39,738 nt of DNA from Alphaproteobacteria bacterium (GTDB lineage Bacteria > Pseudomonadota > Alphaproteobacteria > UBA9219), in assembly GCA_028708035.1 (NCBI GenBank), contig JAQVZU010000007.1, positions 1 through 39,738 on the forward strand, read 5' to 3'. The notes under the pieces are model-generated. The model saw only the letters and a program-made list of their open reading frames with translations, was not told where the DNA came from and made no database searches. The translations under genes were made by a program, and so were the position numbers. Below, one piece after another: positions 1 through 8,300 of the stretch. Each line of letters opens with the position of its first letter. Position 1 is the stretch's first letter.

Positions 1-154
1 CGAAAAAAAACCACGGCTACGCCGCTCGCTCCGCTTTCCTCCGCGGCTTGAACCTTCTTCTTCTCTCTTTGTTCGTCCCGCAGAAATATCGTTTCAGATC
101 AATGCACCGGAGTGTAGGGTAGTATGGCCCCGCTATAACATCTGCCCCGGTTCA
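1..154. other. Left-edge non-coding stretch
   Basis: I find no supported gene here. It lies downstream of the metal-sensor gene that ends at 155 on the minus strand. The first 50 bases hold short imperfect inverted repeats around a CGCCGCTCGC / CCGCGGCTT segment, which could be part of a terminator or the edge of something outside the window. Confidence 0.4.
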
Positions 155-676
155 TTACCGGTCGTCGGGCGCTCCCGGCGGGAAAGACAGAGATCTTGGC
201 TCGTGCGGAAGCTTGCCTTCGGAGGGCGGGGGGCGCATCCGCGAGAGTTTTTCTGCCAATTCCTTGCGTTCTTCGTCCGACATCGAACTAATCCGCGCGG
301 CTGCCCGGTCCCGGGCTTCCGTCTTGACGGTTTCCATAATCGCGTCGATATCGGCGAAGTGCTTGAGCGCTTCTTCCTTTGTCACGGGTCCTGCCTTAAG
401 CTTGTCGGCAAAAGACTTTCTTAATCCTTCGATTTTGGCGAAGTTTTCGCGCATCCGGGCTTCATCCGCGCGAAGCTGATCCGGAGCGAACAGGTCTCCC
501 GGACCCATCATGTGGGGAGCCATCAAATGGGGGGAATGCCCTCTTCCCGTAGGCGGCTCCATCGCGGGCGGGGGCTTGTGACCCGTAGCGTTGCCTAAGA
601 CAAAAGCGACCAAAAAGATATTCGCTGCAACCGAAGCCAATAGCGCCGCGCGGCTTTTTAATGGACATTCACTCAT
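155..676 (-). CDS. Periplasmic heavy-metal sensor, CnrX/Metal_resist-like
   Basis: A 173-residue protein with one N-terminal membrane segment (about residues 10-28). A Pro/His/Met-rich stretch follows (motif GHSPHLMAPHMM), then a charged, all-helical region to about residue 150. This matches the Metal_resist (CnrX/Spy/CpxP-like) pattern of a membrane-anchored periplasmic four-helix sensor. The start is chosen at 676: its ATG overlaps the stop of the upstream gene as ATGA, and GGAGAGAGG lies just upstream. It is the third gene of a sigma/anti-sigma/sensor operon. By analogy with Cupriavidus CnrX it would bind metal in the periplasm and control release of the sigma factor; that role is inferred. 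Metal specificity cannot be read. The His/Met-rich linker would fit Cu, Ni or Co. Confidence 0.72.
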   Translation of the reverse strand: MSECPLKSRAALLASVAANIFLVAFVLGNATGHKPPPAMEPPTGRGHSPHLMAPHMMGPGDLFAPDQLRADEARMRENFAKIEGLRKSFADKLKAGPVTKEEALKHFADIDAIMETVKTEARDRAAARISSMSDEERKELAEKLSRMRPPPSEGKLPHEPRSLSFPPGAPDDR

Positions 677-1020
677 AATGACACCTCTCTCCATGAAGCG
701 GGCCCGAAAACAGTTTGGCCCAAGTAAGTTGTTACCGAAGTCGAAGCGACCGAAACGGTCGTTCCGTAAAAGGAAAAAGCTGGGGCGCCCAGTCCGATCC
801 AGAAACCTAAGACCGCCGCAGCCGCTAAGGCTGCTGCTTCTCCGCCCCAGCGGCTAGCGAATGAACTCAATGCACAAGGCCATATGTTACGTTGCGGCGA
901 GGCAGGAACTTGCGCCATGATTCTGCTTAAAAGAGCATTGCGGGATGCTATGCCAATCTCGGGGATATCGTATGAGGCAAGCCACTCGTTGAGATCGTGA
1001 TCCTGTTCGTGCTGCGTCAT
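673..1020 (-). CDS. Small membrane protein, probable anti-sigma factor
   Basis: A 115-residue protein with a hydrophilic N-terminus of about 50 residues (DLNEWLASYDIPE...) and one strong membrane segment at about residues 60-82 (Ala/Leu/Gly-rich), then a short periplasmic tail. No zinc-binding HxxxCxxC motif of ZAS-type anti-sigma factors is present. The assignment rests on position. The gene starts one base after the sigma gene's TGA and overlaps the metal-sensor gene by ATGA. The cytosolic N-terminus would be the sigma-binding part, as in the short CnrY type. A GGAAGGG ribosome-binding site lies inside the end of the sigma gene. The function is inferred from context, not from a recognised domain. 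Confidence 0.6.
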   Translation of the reverse strand: MTQHEQDHDLNEWLASYDIPEIGIASRNALLSRIMAQVPASPQRNIWPCALSSFASRWGGEAAALAAAAVLGFWIGLGAPAFSFYGTTVSVASTSVTTYLGQTVFGPASWREVSL

Positions 1021-1021
1021 T

Positions 1022-1669
1022 TCACCCTTCCAGGACGTTTTTGGAAATTGTTTTCAAAAAAGAATCTGAAGAAAGCTTTTCCGAAAAACCAAAGGAATGG
1101 CCGTCTTCGTGGGCATGACGATAAGGTTTTGAGCACCCCAATAAAGAGGCCTTCAAGTTTTGCTTCGCACGGAACAACAATTGCTGGTAAGCGCCAAGCG
1201 ACAGCTCCATGCAATCCGCCGCATCCCGATCCCCGATGTCTTGGTAGTAGCTCAGAACGATGGCCGCGCGCTGTCGGCCCGGCAGTTTTTGCAGCGCGGA
1301 CTTCACCTGTTCGGCCTTCTCGCCTCGAATCAAAAGCTCTTCGGCTCCTGGGGTTTCATCGACGATTCCTTCGAAGTCGTCTGTCGTGAGGGGGGCGAAT
1401 TTGCGCTTGCGGTCCAGGCATCCATTAATAACGACGCGGTATAGCCAAGTCGAAAATTTTGCCTCCGGCCTCCACCGGGCGGCTTCCTTCCAAATTTTCA
1501 GGCATGTCTCTTGCATCACGTCCTCTGCATCCTGCCGGTTGCCGAGCATCCGCTCGGCAACTTTAACGCCTCGCGCCAAGTGCTTTTCGACAAGTGTCCG
1601 AAATGCGCGCAAATCTCCCTGCGCCGTCCTTTTTACAAGTTCATGATCGGGCGTTTGATCCGGAAACAC
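1022..1669 (-). CDS. ECF-type RNA polymerase sigma factor
   Basis: A 215-residue sigma-70 family protein of the ECF group. Region 2 spans about residues 20-90, including NRQDAEDVMQETCLKIWK and the FSTWLYRVVINGCLDRKRK promoter-melting/-10 recognition segment. Region 4 spans about residues 118-170 (LPGRQRAAIVLSYYQDI, then a helix-turn-helix). There is no region 3, as expected for ECF factors. About 40 residues after region 4 are charged and unusual in length. The start is a GTG at 1669 with GGAAAGAG upstream. It is the first gene of the three-gene unit with the membrane protein and the metal sensor, so it probably transcribes a metal- or envelope-stress regulon and is autoregulated. A cnrH-like role is inferred. 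Confidence 0.85.
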   Translation of the reverse strand: MFPDQTPDHELVKRTAQGDLRAFRTLVEKHLARGVKVAERMLGNRQDAEDVMQETCLKIWKEAARWRPEAKFSTWLYRVVINGCLDRKRKFAPLTTDDFEGIVDETPGAEELLIRGEKAEQVKSALQKLPGRQRAAIVLSYYQDIGDRDAADCMELSLGAYQQLLFRAKQNLKASLLGCSKPYRHAHEDGHSFGFSEKLSSDSFLKTISKNVLEG

Positions 1670-1893
1670 TTCTGTCTCTTTCCTTGTGCCGCCAAGTTTA
1701 ACGGCTTCTATTCGTTGAACGGAAATTTGCGCCGAATCTTACGCGTCATCCAGGCAAAACTTGCCAGAAACAAGGTAAATTTTTCTCTACGATAAAGGCC
1801 GTAAGCTTTGGAAGATAAAGGCGTTAGATGGTTAGGCGTTTTGGTGAGGCAGGATGCAACTTCCTCAACCTTAACACAAGGAACTTATCTGAA

Positions 1894-2784
1894 ATGACTT
1901 CCATATCCACGCAAAACAACATGTCCGGCCTGATAGCCGGATTGTTCCAAAATCGCGGCCTTTCTGCTTCGGGGAAGGACTCCGAAAAACAGCAGGATCA
2001 AGCGTCGCAAACCGGCGCAACCACGGCTTCGTCGCTGACCGGCACTGCGTCGCTGAATCCGTCGCTGATGGCTTATCTGTTCAATCTGACTTCAACGGAG
2101 AGCTTGTCAGAGGCTCCTTCGGAAGAGTCGGCTTCTGGCAACGTATCGCTTGCTTCCGCGATCGACAGTATGTTCGATCAGATCGACGCCAATGGCGATG
2201 GCGCGATTACGCAAACCGAGTTCGAAGCTGCCGAAAGCTCTTCCGGCCTTTCAACAGACGAGATTGATGCGCTCTACAGCCAATTGGATACGAGCGGCAC
2301 GGGCATCACCAAAAGCGGCTTCGAGGAGGCGGTGGCTGAGGCTATCGAATCCGCTCCTCCCATGCCGCCACCGCCGCCGCCGCCTCCTCCAGAGAAAACA
2401 TCTGAGACGGGCGACACTTCCGGTTCGCTGCTAAGTTTAGCTGTCCAGGATGATTTAGATCAATTGGTAAAAGACCTTAGCACGCTTTCTTCATCCATCA
2501 CATCAGGAACGACGATTGACGAATCGGCTTTGACGGGCGCGGATTCAGGCGTCTCGTCGCTTCTCCAAAATCTGAAGAGCGATTTTGAGCAACTCGTAAG
2601 AGACATGGGCGATACGTCGTCAAATTCCTCAAGCGACTCCGCATCGACCGCTTCGGACAGCGCGGCTTCATCGTCAACCGCGTCGGCGTCCAACGACATG
2701 ACGGCGATTCTGAAAGCTATCGATTCCTATCTGATCGCGTCGTTGAAGGAACAGGCCTCGTCATCAACCCCGACGGTGGCCTGA
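1894..2784 (+). CDS. EF-hand calcium-binding protein, Ser/Ala-rich, with poly-proline linker
   Basis: A 296-residue acidic protein. A canonical EF-hand loop lies at residues 98-109 (D-A-N-G-D-G-A-I-T-Q-T-E). A second loop begins at D132 (DTSGTGITKSGF) and is degenerate at its last position. A run of nine consecutive prolines (PPMPPPPPPPPP) follows at about 153-165. The C-terminal half is rich in Ser, Ala and Asp, with predicted helices. No signal peptide or membrane segment is visible. The ATG at 1894 is chosen for its AAGGAAC ribosome-binding site; upstream in-frame codons lack one. It is transcribed away from the sigma operon and ends in a hairpin terminator. It resembles unassigned EF-hand proteins of alphaproteobacteria. 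Calcium binding at the first loop is likely; the role is unknown. Confidence 0.75.
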   Translation: MTSISTQNNMSGLIAGLFQNRGLSASGKDSEKQQDQASQTGATTASSLTGTASLNPSLMAYLFNLTSTESLSEAPSEESASGNVSLASAIDSMFDQIDANGDGAITQTEFEAAESSSGLSTDEIDALYSQLDTSGTGITKSGFEEAVAEAIESAPPMPPPPPPPPPEKTSETGDTSGSLLSLAVQDDLDQLVKDLSTLSSSITSGTTIDESALTGADSGVSSLLQNLKSDFEQLVRDMGDTSSNSSSDSASTASDSAASSSTASASNDMTAILKAIDSYLIASLKEQASSSTPTVA

Positions 2785-2799
2785 TCTGCGGTCGGGTCG

Positions 2800-2836
2800 A
2801 AGGCGGCTGCGCAGGAGGCGCGCCGCCTTTGTTTTG
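2800..2836 (+). terminator. Intrinsic terminator after the EF-hand gene
   Basis: An inverted repeat AAGGCGGC (2800-2807) and GCCGCCTT (2822-2829), with a 14-base loop, is followed by TTTGTTTTG. It lies 16 bases after the EF-hand stop codon and well before the chosen start of the MarR-like gene. Confidence 0.7.
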
Positions 2837-3019
2837 TCGGAGATGATCTCTTCCACAAAGACTTCCTCTTTTTCCGCCAAGCTACTGCTCCGATTCACAA
2901 AAGGAAAAACGCGGAATTCAAGCGCAAATAAAGTTTCAAATGCTCTTGCGAATCAAGGCGCTCTGACTCACACTCGCATCCGTGATTCTTCTCGCGTTTC
3001 TCCGCCAAGGAGTACTTTC

Positions 3020-3466
3020 GTGCCAGCTCAGTTGCAATCTCTAGAATTGTGGCGCCATACGTTCGTCGCCAGCGTCCGCGGCGATGCTCCCGACCTTTCC
3101 GCCCGGCAAATGGCCCTGATGCTTTCTGTTTATCTTGGGGAGGGGCCTCACACGGTTCGAGGCCTCGCTAACGCGCTCAGGATATCAAAGCCCGCAGTCA
3201 GCCGTGCGCTCGACCGTTTGGGCGACCTCGGTTACATTCGCCGTGAGCGCGACGACTTGGATCATCGTAACGTGTTGGTGCAAAAAACGGTCAACGGGTC
3301 GCGATTCCTTGTCGAGTTCTCGCATTTGATTGATGCGGCGAAAGAGTATGTGGCGGCATCGGTTCCTCAGAAGGTTATCGACTTTCAGGCGGAACATGAG
3401 TCTGTTCCCGCCACTTCCACAACCGTTGCTCCACAGCCCGAGATATGGAATCGTAACGCTGCTTGA
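3020..3466 (+). CDS. MarR-family winged-helix regulator
   Basis: A 148-residue protein when started at the GTG at 3020. That start has AAGGAG seven bases upstream and gives the usual MarR length. A longer in-frame reading (TTG 2834 or ATG 2843) would add about 60 low-complexity residues and begin inside the preceding terminator region, so I reject it. The winged helix spans about residues 25-95: a helix-turn-helix (TVRGLANALRISKPAVSRAL), then the wing strand GYIRRERDDLDHRNVLV. The stop overlaps the start of the NlpC/P60 gene (TGATG), so the two are translationally coupled. It probably controls this operon or other envelope genes. No ligand-binding residues can be named. Confidence 0.78.
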   Translation: MPAQLQSLELWRHTFVASVRGDAPDLSARQMALMLSVYLGEGPHTVRGLANALRISKPAVSRALDRLGDLGYIRRERDDLDHRNVLVQKTVNGSRFLVEFSHLIDAAKEYVAASVPQKVIDFQAEHESVPATSTTVAPQPEIWNRNAA

Positions 3467-4308
3467 TGACATGCGATCCAAGAATTAATGCGTTTCGCCC
3501 GGATTTGGCGGATATCGCTTTACACGAGCAAGTGAAAGCGGAAACCTACGTCGAACCTGTTTTGCGTCAATGTGTCAGTGGCGTTCTGCCGATGCTGGAT
3601 GCTCCGAGGCAGGATGCCGGGCAAATCAGCCAGGTTCGCTATGGCGAGTTTCTTGACGTGTTCGAAACGCGCGAAGACGGTTTTCTTTGGGCTCAGAACC
3701 GCACTGACAGGTATGTCGGCTATATTCCAAACGCCGGAGCTTGGGGTGAATCTATTGCCATGATGTCTAATAGAGTCACGGCCTTGTGTACCTTTGTTTA
3801 TCCTGAACCTGATATTAAAGCGCCTCCGGTAGACGAGCTAACTTTGGGGTCTTTTGTCAGCATTGCGGGTAAAACGGATCGTTTCCTCGAACTGACCAGC
3901 GGTGGCTTCGTTTTCGAGGCGCATGTCATGGCGACAGAATATGCGAACGCGGCGGATTACGTCTTTACGGCGGGGCGGTTGCTTCACACTCCTTATCTTT
4001 GGGGGGGGCGTACCCCTAAAGGGATCGACTGTTCAGGGTTGGTTCAGCTTTCTCTTGAGATGGCGGGGTTTGACGCTCCGCGCGATAGCGATCTTCAGCG
4101 CGAAGCTTTTGGCAAGCCTCTTGAGATTCATTGGCGCGACATGTTGTGGAAGCGCGGAGACATTGTTTTTTTTGATGGCCATGTAGGTTTTATGGCCGAT
4201 GCCGAAAACTTGATCCACGCCAACGTTCATACAATGGATGTTACCGTCGAAACGCTACTGGATGTTGTGTCGAGGGGCAGTGAAATTGTGGCTTACGGAA
4301 GGCTCTAG
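3466..4308 (+). CDS. NlpC/P60 family cysteine peptidase (C40)
   Basis: A 280-residue protein. Its N-terminal half (about 40-150) looks like bacterial SH3-type beta domains. The C-terminal NlpC/P60 domain (about 155-280) carries the catalytic set: Cys189 in GIDCSGL, His239 in GHVGFM, and His251 in HANVH as the third polar residue. The family cleaves the D-Glu/diaminopimelate bond in peptidoglycan peptides. There is no obvious signal peptide, so it is either exported by another route or acts on cytosolic muropeptides during recycling. The start is the ATG at 3466, overlapping the MarR stop. This regulator-peptidase pairing suggests cell-wall remodelling or recycling, which is inferred. Confidence 0.88.
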   Translation: MTCDPRINAFRPDLADIALHEQVKAETYVEPVLRQCVSGVLPMLDAPRQDAGQISQVRYGEFLDVFETREDGFLWAQNRTDRYVGYIPNAGAWGESIAMMSNRVTALCTFVYPEPDIKAPPVDELTLGSFVSIAGKTDRFLELTSGGFVFEAHVMATEYANAADYVFTAGRLLHTPYLWGGRTPKGIDCSGLVQLSLEMAGFDAPRDSDLQREAFGKPLEIHWRDMLWKRGDIVFFDGHVGFMADAENLIHANVHTMDVTVETLLDVVSRGSEIVAYGRL

Positions 4309-4437
4309 GATGCAAAAAAGAGCCATAAAAAATTACTGGGGGCGATAACAAAGACGGATGTCCGCCAGCGTGTTATATTCCGGCAAGTGTCCCGTTCCCT
4401 TTTTCTTTCAGAGATAAAACCTAGCACAGGCTTTACC

Positions 4438-4776
4438 ATGAAAAATCTGACCTTCGGACCTCTGATACTTCTTCTTGCGCTTGGAGGCTGCACTGAGGCA
4501 GTGGCTGTAGGCGATTTGGGAATTATAGGCTTGACCCGAACGCGCGAAATGCCCCCCGCCGATACATCGTATAGCATTCCCGCGCAGGAAACATGGTGCT
4601 ACCGGACGATGGCGGACACCGAGTGTTTTGCTGCGCCTCAGGATGTTCCCCCCAGCCGGTTGGTCAACGTCGCTCCGCAATACTATTATCCGATGACAGC
4701 CGATGGTTATCGGGCTCGGCTTGCCGGGTTGCGGCCCGAGACTCCGGCGAAGTCTGGGGAAGAGGGCGGATTTTAG
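4438..4776 (+). CDS. Small outer-membrane-type lipoprotein with a WCYRT motif
   Basis: A 112-residue protein with a lipoprotein signal (MKNLTFGPLILLLALGGC; lipidated Cys18). A short mature part holds W-C-Y-R-T-M-A-D-T-E-C-F, with two cysteines eight residues apart, then a Pro/Arg-rich tail. Small alphaproteobacterial lipoproteins with a similar W-C-Y-R-T-L...C-Y segment exist, but I know no function for them. An upstream in-frame codon would put 17 extra residues ahead of the signal, so I prefer the ATG at 4438. Residue 19 is Thr and not Asp, so Lol transport to the outer membrane is the default expectation. Confidence 0.72.
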   Translation: MKNLTFGPLILLLALGGCTEAVAVGDLGIIGLTRTREMPPADTSYSIPAQETWCYRTMADTECFAAPQDVPPSRLVNVAPQYYYPMTADGYRARLAGLRPETPAKSGEEGGF

Positions 4777-4880
4777 GGTTGGCTCGGGCTTGTAGCGCTG
4801 GATCGGTCTAGAGCAATAGCCGATGAAGTGGAATCGCTCTCAGAAAGAAGCGCTTGCTTTTTGTGAACAAAAACAAATGG

Positions 4881-5386
4881 GATCCCCGCCTACGCGGGGA
4901 TGACGAGTTCTTTTTAGGGGCTACTGCTGTTACTAAAAAAGGAGGGCGGCCAGACTCTTATGCTCGCTATCGCGAGCGATGGATCCCCGCCTACGCGGGG
5001 ATGACGAGTTCTTTTTAGGGGCTACTGCTGTTACTAAAAAAGGAAGGCGGACAGACTCTTATGCTCGCTATCGCGAGCGATGGATTCCCGCCTTCGCGGG
5101 AATGACGAGTTCTTTTTAGGGGCTACTGCTGTTACTAAAAAAGGAGGGCGGACAGACTCTTATGCTCGCTATCGCGAGCGATGGATCCCCGCCTGCGCGG
5201 GGATGACGAAAGTTGCTAATCGCGGGGATGACGGGGGCTATTGTGGGAGAGGGTGTTACTAAAAAATCAAGAGCGGCCAGATTCTAATCGAGGGCAGCCA
5301 GACTCTTATGCTCGCTATCGCGAGCGATGGATTCGCGTTCGCGGGAATGACGAAAGTTGCTAATCGCGGGGATGATGGGGGGCTAT
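4881..5386. repeat. Tandem 101-bp repeat array with paired hairpins
   Basis: Units begin at 4881, 4982, 5083 and 5184, an exact 101-bp period. A diverged copy of the unit end begins near 5301. Each unit carries a CCCCGC-CTAC-GCGGGG type hairpin followed by GATGACGAGTTC, a stretch ending GTTACTAAAAAAGGAGGGCGG, and a second hairpin GCTCGC-TATC-GCGAGC. In the unit at 5083 the first stem reads TCCCGC...GCGGGA, a compensated C-to-T / G-to-A change. The ATTCCC-N8-GGGAAT form there matches the consensus of dispersed repeats such as neisserial dRS3. A second short repeat (GACGAAAGTTGCTAATCGCGGGGATGA) occurs near 5206 and 5350. Short open frames across it are chance readings. The array fills the gap between the lipoprotein and the convergent hybrid kinase gene. 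Confidence 0.92.
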
Positions 5387-8300
5387 TTGAACAAATTAGG
5401 CTCTAGCCCTTCCTGGACCAGATACTCTTTGACGCGGGCGTATTCGGTTTTAATCTTTTCCAAAAGCTTGCGGCGCGCGAAGGAGTCTCCGTTGAAGAAT
5501 TGCGCTTCCGTTGCGAGTTCGCGCAGCCCTTCGGCTCCAATGCTCCCGCTCGCGCCTTTCAACATATGGGCCGCTTCGCCCCACGGCTTGTTTTCGCCCT
5601 CGACTTCGCAGTTTTCGGTCATGGTTTCCAGGTTCTTGTCCGTTTGCGCGATAAAGGCCTTCATCAATTCCTTCTCGACTTCTTCTTCTCCGTCGGTAAG
5701 CGCGCGAAGTGAGGTCAGGTCCACGGGCGCGTTTATTCCTGGCATTTTTCCCGCCGATATGTCGTCAGAGTCGAAGACTATCCATTGGCTCAAAACTTCT
5801 TTCAGTTCGTCGATATTGATCGGCTTTTTTACATATTCATCCATGCCGGACTCCAGGCATTTGTCGCGGTCGCCCACCATCGCGTTCGCTGTCATCGCAA
5901 TCACGGGGATGTGCTTGCCTGTGGTCTTTTCAATCTCTCGAATTAAGAGGGTCGCATCGTAGCCGTTTTTCTCAGGCATATGGCAATCCATTAAAATCGC
6001 CGTCCACGGCTCTTTTCCGTAGGCATCAAGAGCTTCGTTGCCGTTTGCCACCAGATCGATCTGGCCGACGTTAAATTTAGAAAGCAGTCGCTTCATGAGA
6101 ATCTGGTTCATAGGATGATCTTCGGCGACGAGGATTTTTGCTTCGCGCACAGGGGTCGCCCCTTTGAGGGCCTTTTTATGGCGCGAGCCGCTTTCCTCGT
6201 GAAGCTTATGGGTTGTTTCGAATGGAATCGCGAACCAAAAAGTCGATCCTTTTCCGAGCTTGCTGTTGACCCCCATCTTGCCTTTCATAAGCAAGACAAG
6301 CTCGCGCGTGATCGCGAGGCCCAAGCCTGTGCCGCCGTATTTGCGTGTCGTCGAACTGTCGGCCTGCACGAACTTGTCGAATATGTCCTTAAGCTTATCC
6401 TCCGCGATGCCGATCCCCGTATCGGCGATTTCGCAACGGAATTCAACGGTCTTGCCGTCCAGCGGCTTTGCGCTCGCGCGGATTTCTATGCGACCGGCGT
6501 CCGTGTATTTAATAGCGTTGCTAAGAAGGTTGGTAACGATGCGTCCTATGCGCAACGGGTCGCCGAGGAGGTAGGGAAGAGCCTCGTTTTCGTACAGGCG
6601 GACAATGGAGACCTTTTTCTCGCGTGCGTCATGCGTTTGCGCTCGAACGACCGAGTGTAATACCTGCTGTGGATCGAATCCAATGCTCTCCAATCTGACT
6701 TCGCCCGCTTCGATCTTGGACAGGTCCAGGATGTCGTTGACGATCTCCATAAGGTTTTGAGCCGAGGCGGAGACCATCGTGGCGAGTTCTTCCTGCTCGA
6801 CGGTAAGCCTTGTGCCAAGTATCAGATGCGTCATTCCGATGACGCTATTGAGCGGCGTGCGCAGTTCATGAGACATGTTGGCCAGAAATTCGCTTTTGGT
6901 TTTATTTGCCGCTTCCGCGTGCTCCTTGAGGCGCACCAGCTCTTCTTCCCGTTCCTTTTGCGCGGTGATGTCCCGGAACATGATGACGTGGAAGTGTTTG
7001 CCCTGAAGGGTCACGTCGCTCAGCGTCGCGATCATCGGAAACAGCGTGCCGTCGCTGCGCTGGCCGTCGAGCGGGTATTCCGCGCCCGGAAAAACGTGCC
7101 TTGTTTTGTCAGGTTGCTCGCCGGTTTCCCCCAAAGCTGCGCCGAGAGGAGCGAGCAGGCGGCTTTTTTGCCCGATTGCCTCAGAAGCGGCATAGCCGAA
7201 CAGGCGTTCAGCGGCCTTGTTGAACATTTGTATCGTGCCAAACTGGTCGATCAGCACGATCCCGTCCGATACGTTGTCCATAATGGCGCGGGTCTTGGCT
7301 TCCTCGTTTTTCAGGCGGTTGTTGGCGGCGAGAATTTCAAAGCGCGATAGTTCGAGCCTGTCGGTGTAGTCTTGCATCCTGCGTTCGAGCCGCTCTTTTT
7401 CCAGGAGGCGGACCGCGAGTTCCTGCTGTGCCTGGAGCGACGTCCCGCGCGCGCGTTCCAGCCTCAGCAGGGAGCGGTTCAGAAAAACGAAAAGGACCAT
7501 AAAGCCGACAAACGCTGCCGAGCTTGAGTAGACCATAAGCAGGCGTTTGAATTCAAGCGCAGCTTCGTGTTCCGTCGACCGATCAAGGAAAGAGCGCATG
7601 GGCTTTTCGTAAACCACGTCGAAGAGCGCTCTCAGATTCGTCGAAAGCATGTACATCGTCTCGCTCGAAACCCCCGCCTGACGGTTGTCGAAAAGGATCG
7701 CTTCCACGGTTTCTTTGACCTTTTGTTTGGAAGATTTGAGCTTCTCTTCCACGTCGTTGCCTGGGCGCAAGAAATCTTTTTCAAGCGCCGCGGGCCGCAA
7801 AAGCGTGTCGTCAAGCGCAATATCCAACATCAGGAAATGGTACAGCGCGCTGCGCAAATCGGACTTCTCCTGATCGCTTCGGTTATAGGGAGAGATGCCG
7901 CTCGCCAGCATTGCCGACGCGCGCCCCCGAACGATGGTGAGCGCTTCCCATATCTGAGGCATGGCGTGAAGAGCGTATTCGAGAGCGACGTCTTTGCCGC
8001 TTTTGTGTCGCGAAAGGTCTGATTCCTTGACCGCATTGAGCATCAGGTTTGTCAACTCTCGCATGACGGCGGCGTACCTGTCATATTCCTTGGAAGCATA
8101 GAGGCTATTTCCGCCATTTCTGAGAAAAAGGATATCTTTCTTAAGTTGACTCCAGTCGCTGAGAACGCCGCTATTGCCCAAAAGAGTCAGATCCATTCGG
8201 TCGAGTTTTGCGATATCAGCCTCGATTTTGGCGGTCGTCGGCTTGATATAGCCTTCGAAAGCAATCTCGCCGCTGCGATTTATGAATGTGATGTCGCGAA

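Noticed and set aside
30-110. Resemblance of the left edge to part of the integrase remnant near 20625-20660 (GCTTCTTCT..GTTCGTCC..CAGAAATAT)
   Set aside because: The match is short, gapped and not supported by the other ordered integrase motifs.
2834-3019. N-terminal extension of the MarR-like gene
   Set aside because: It starts inside the terminator region of the EF-hand gene and lacks a ribosome-binding site, while GTG 3020 has AAGGAG at correct spacing.
5080-5262. Open frame of about 60 codons across the repeat array (MDSRLRGNDE...)
   Set aside because: Such frames come from reading palindromic repeats; there is no ribosome-binding site, and the frame only follows the repeat units.
4881-5386. 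CRISPR array
   Set aside because: The repeats are contiguous 101-bp tandem units without unique spacers, and no cas genes are present.
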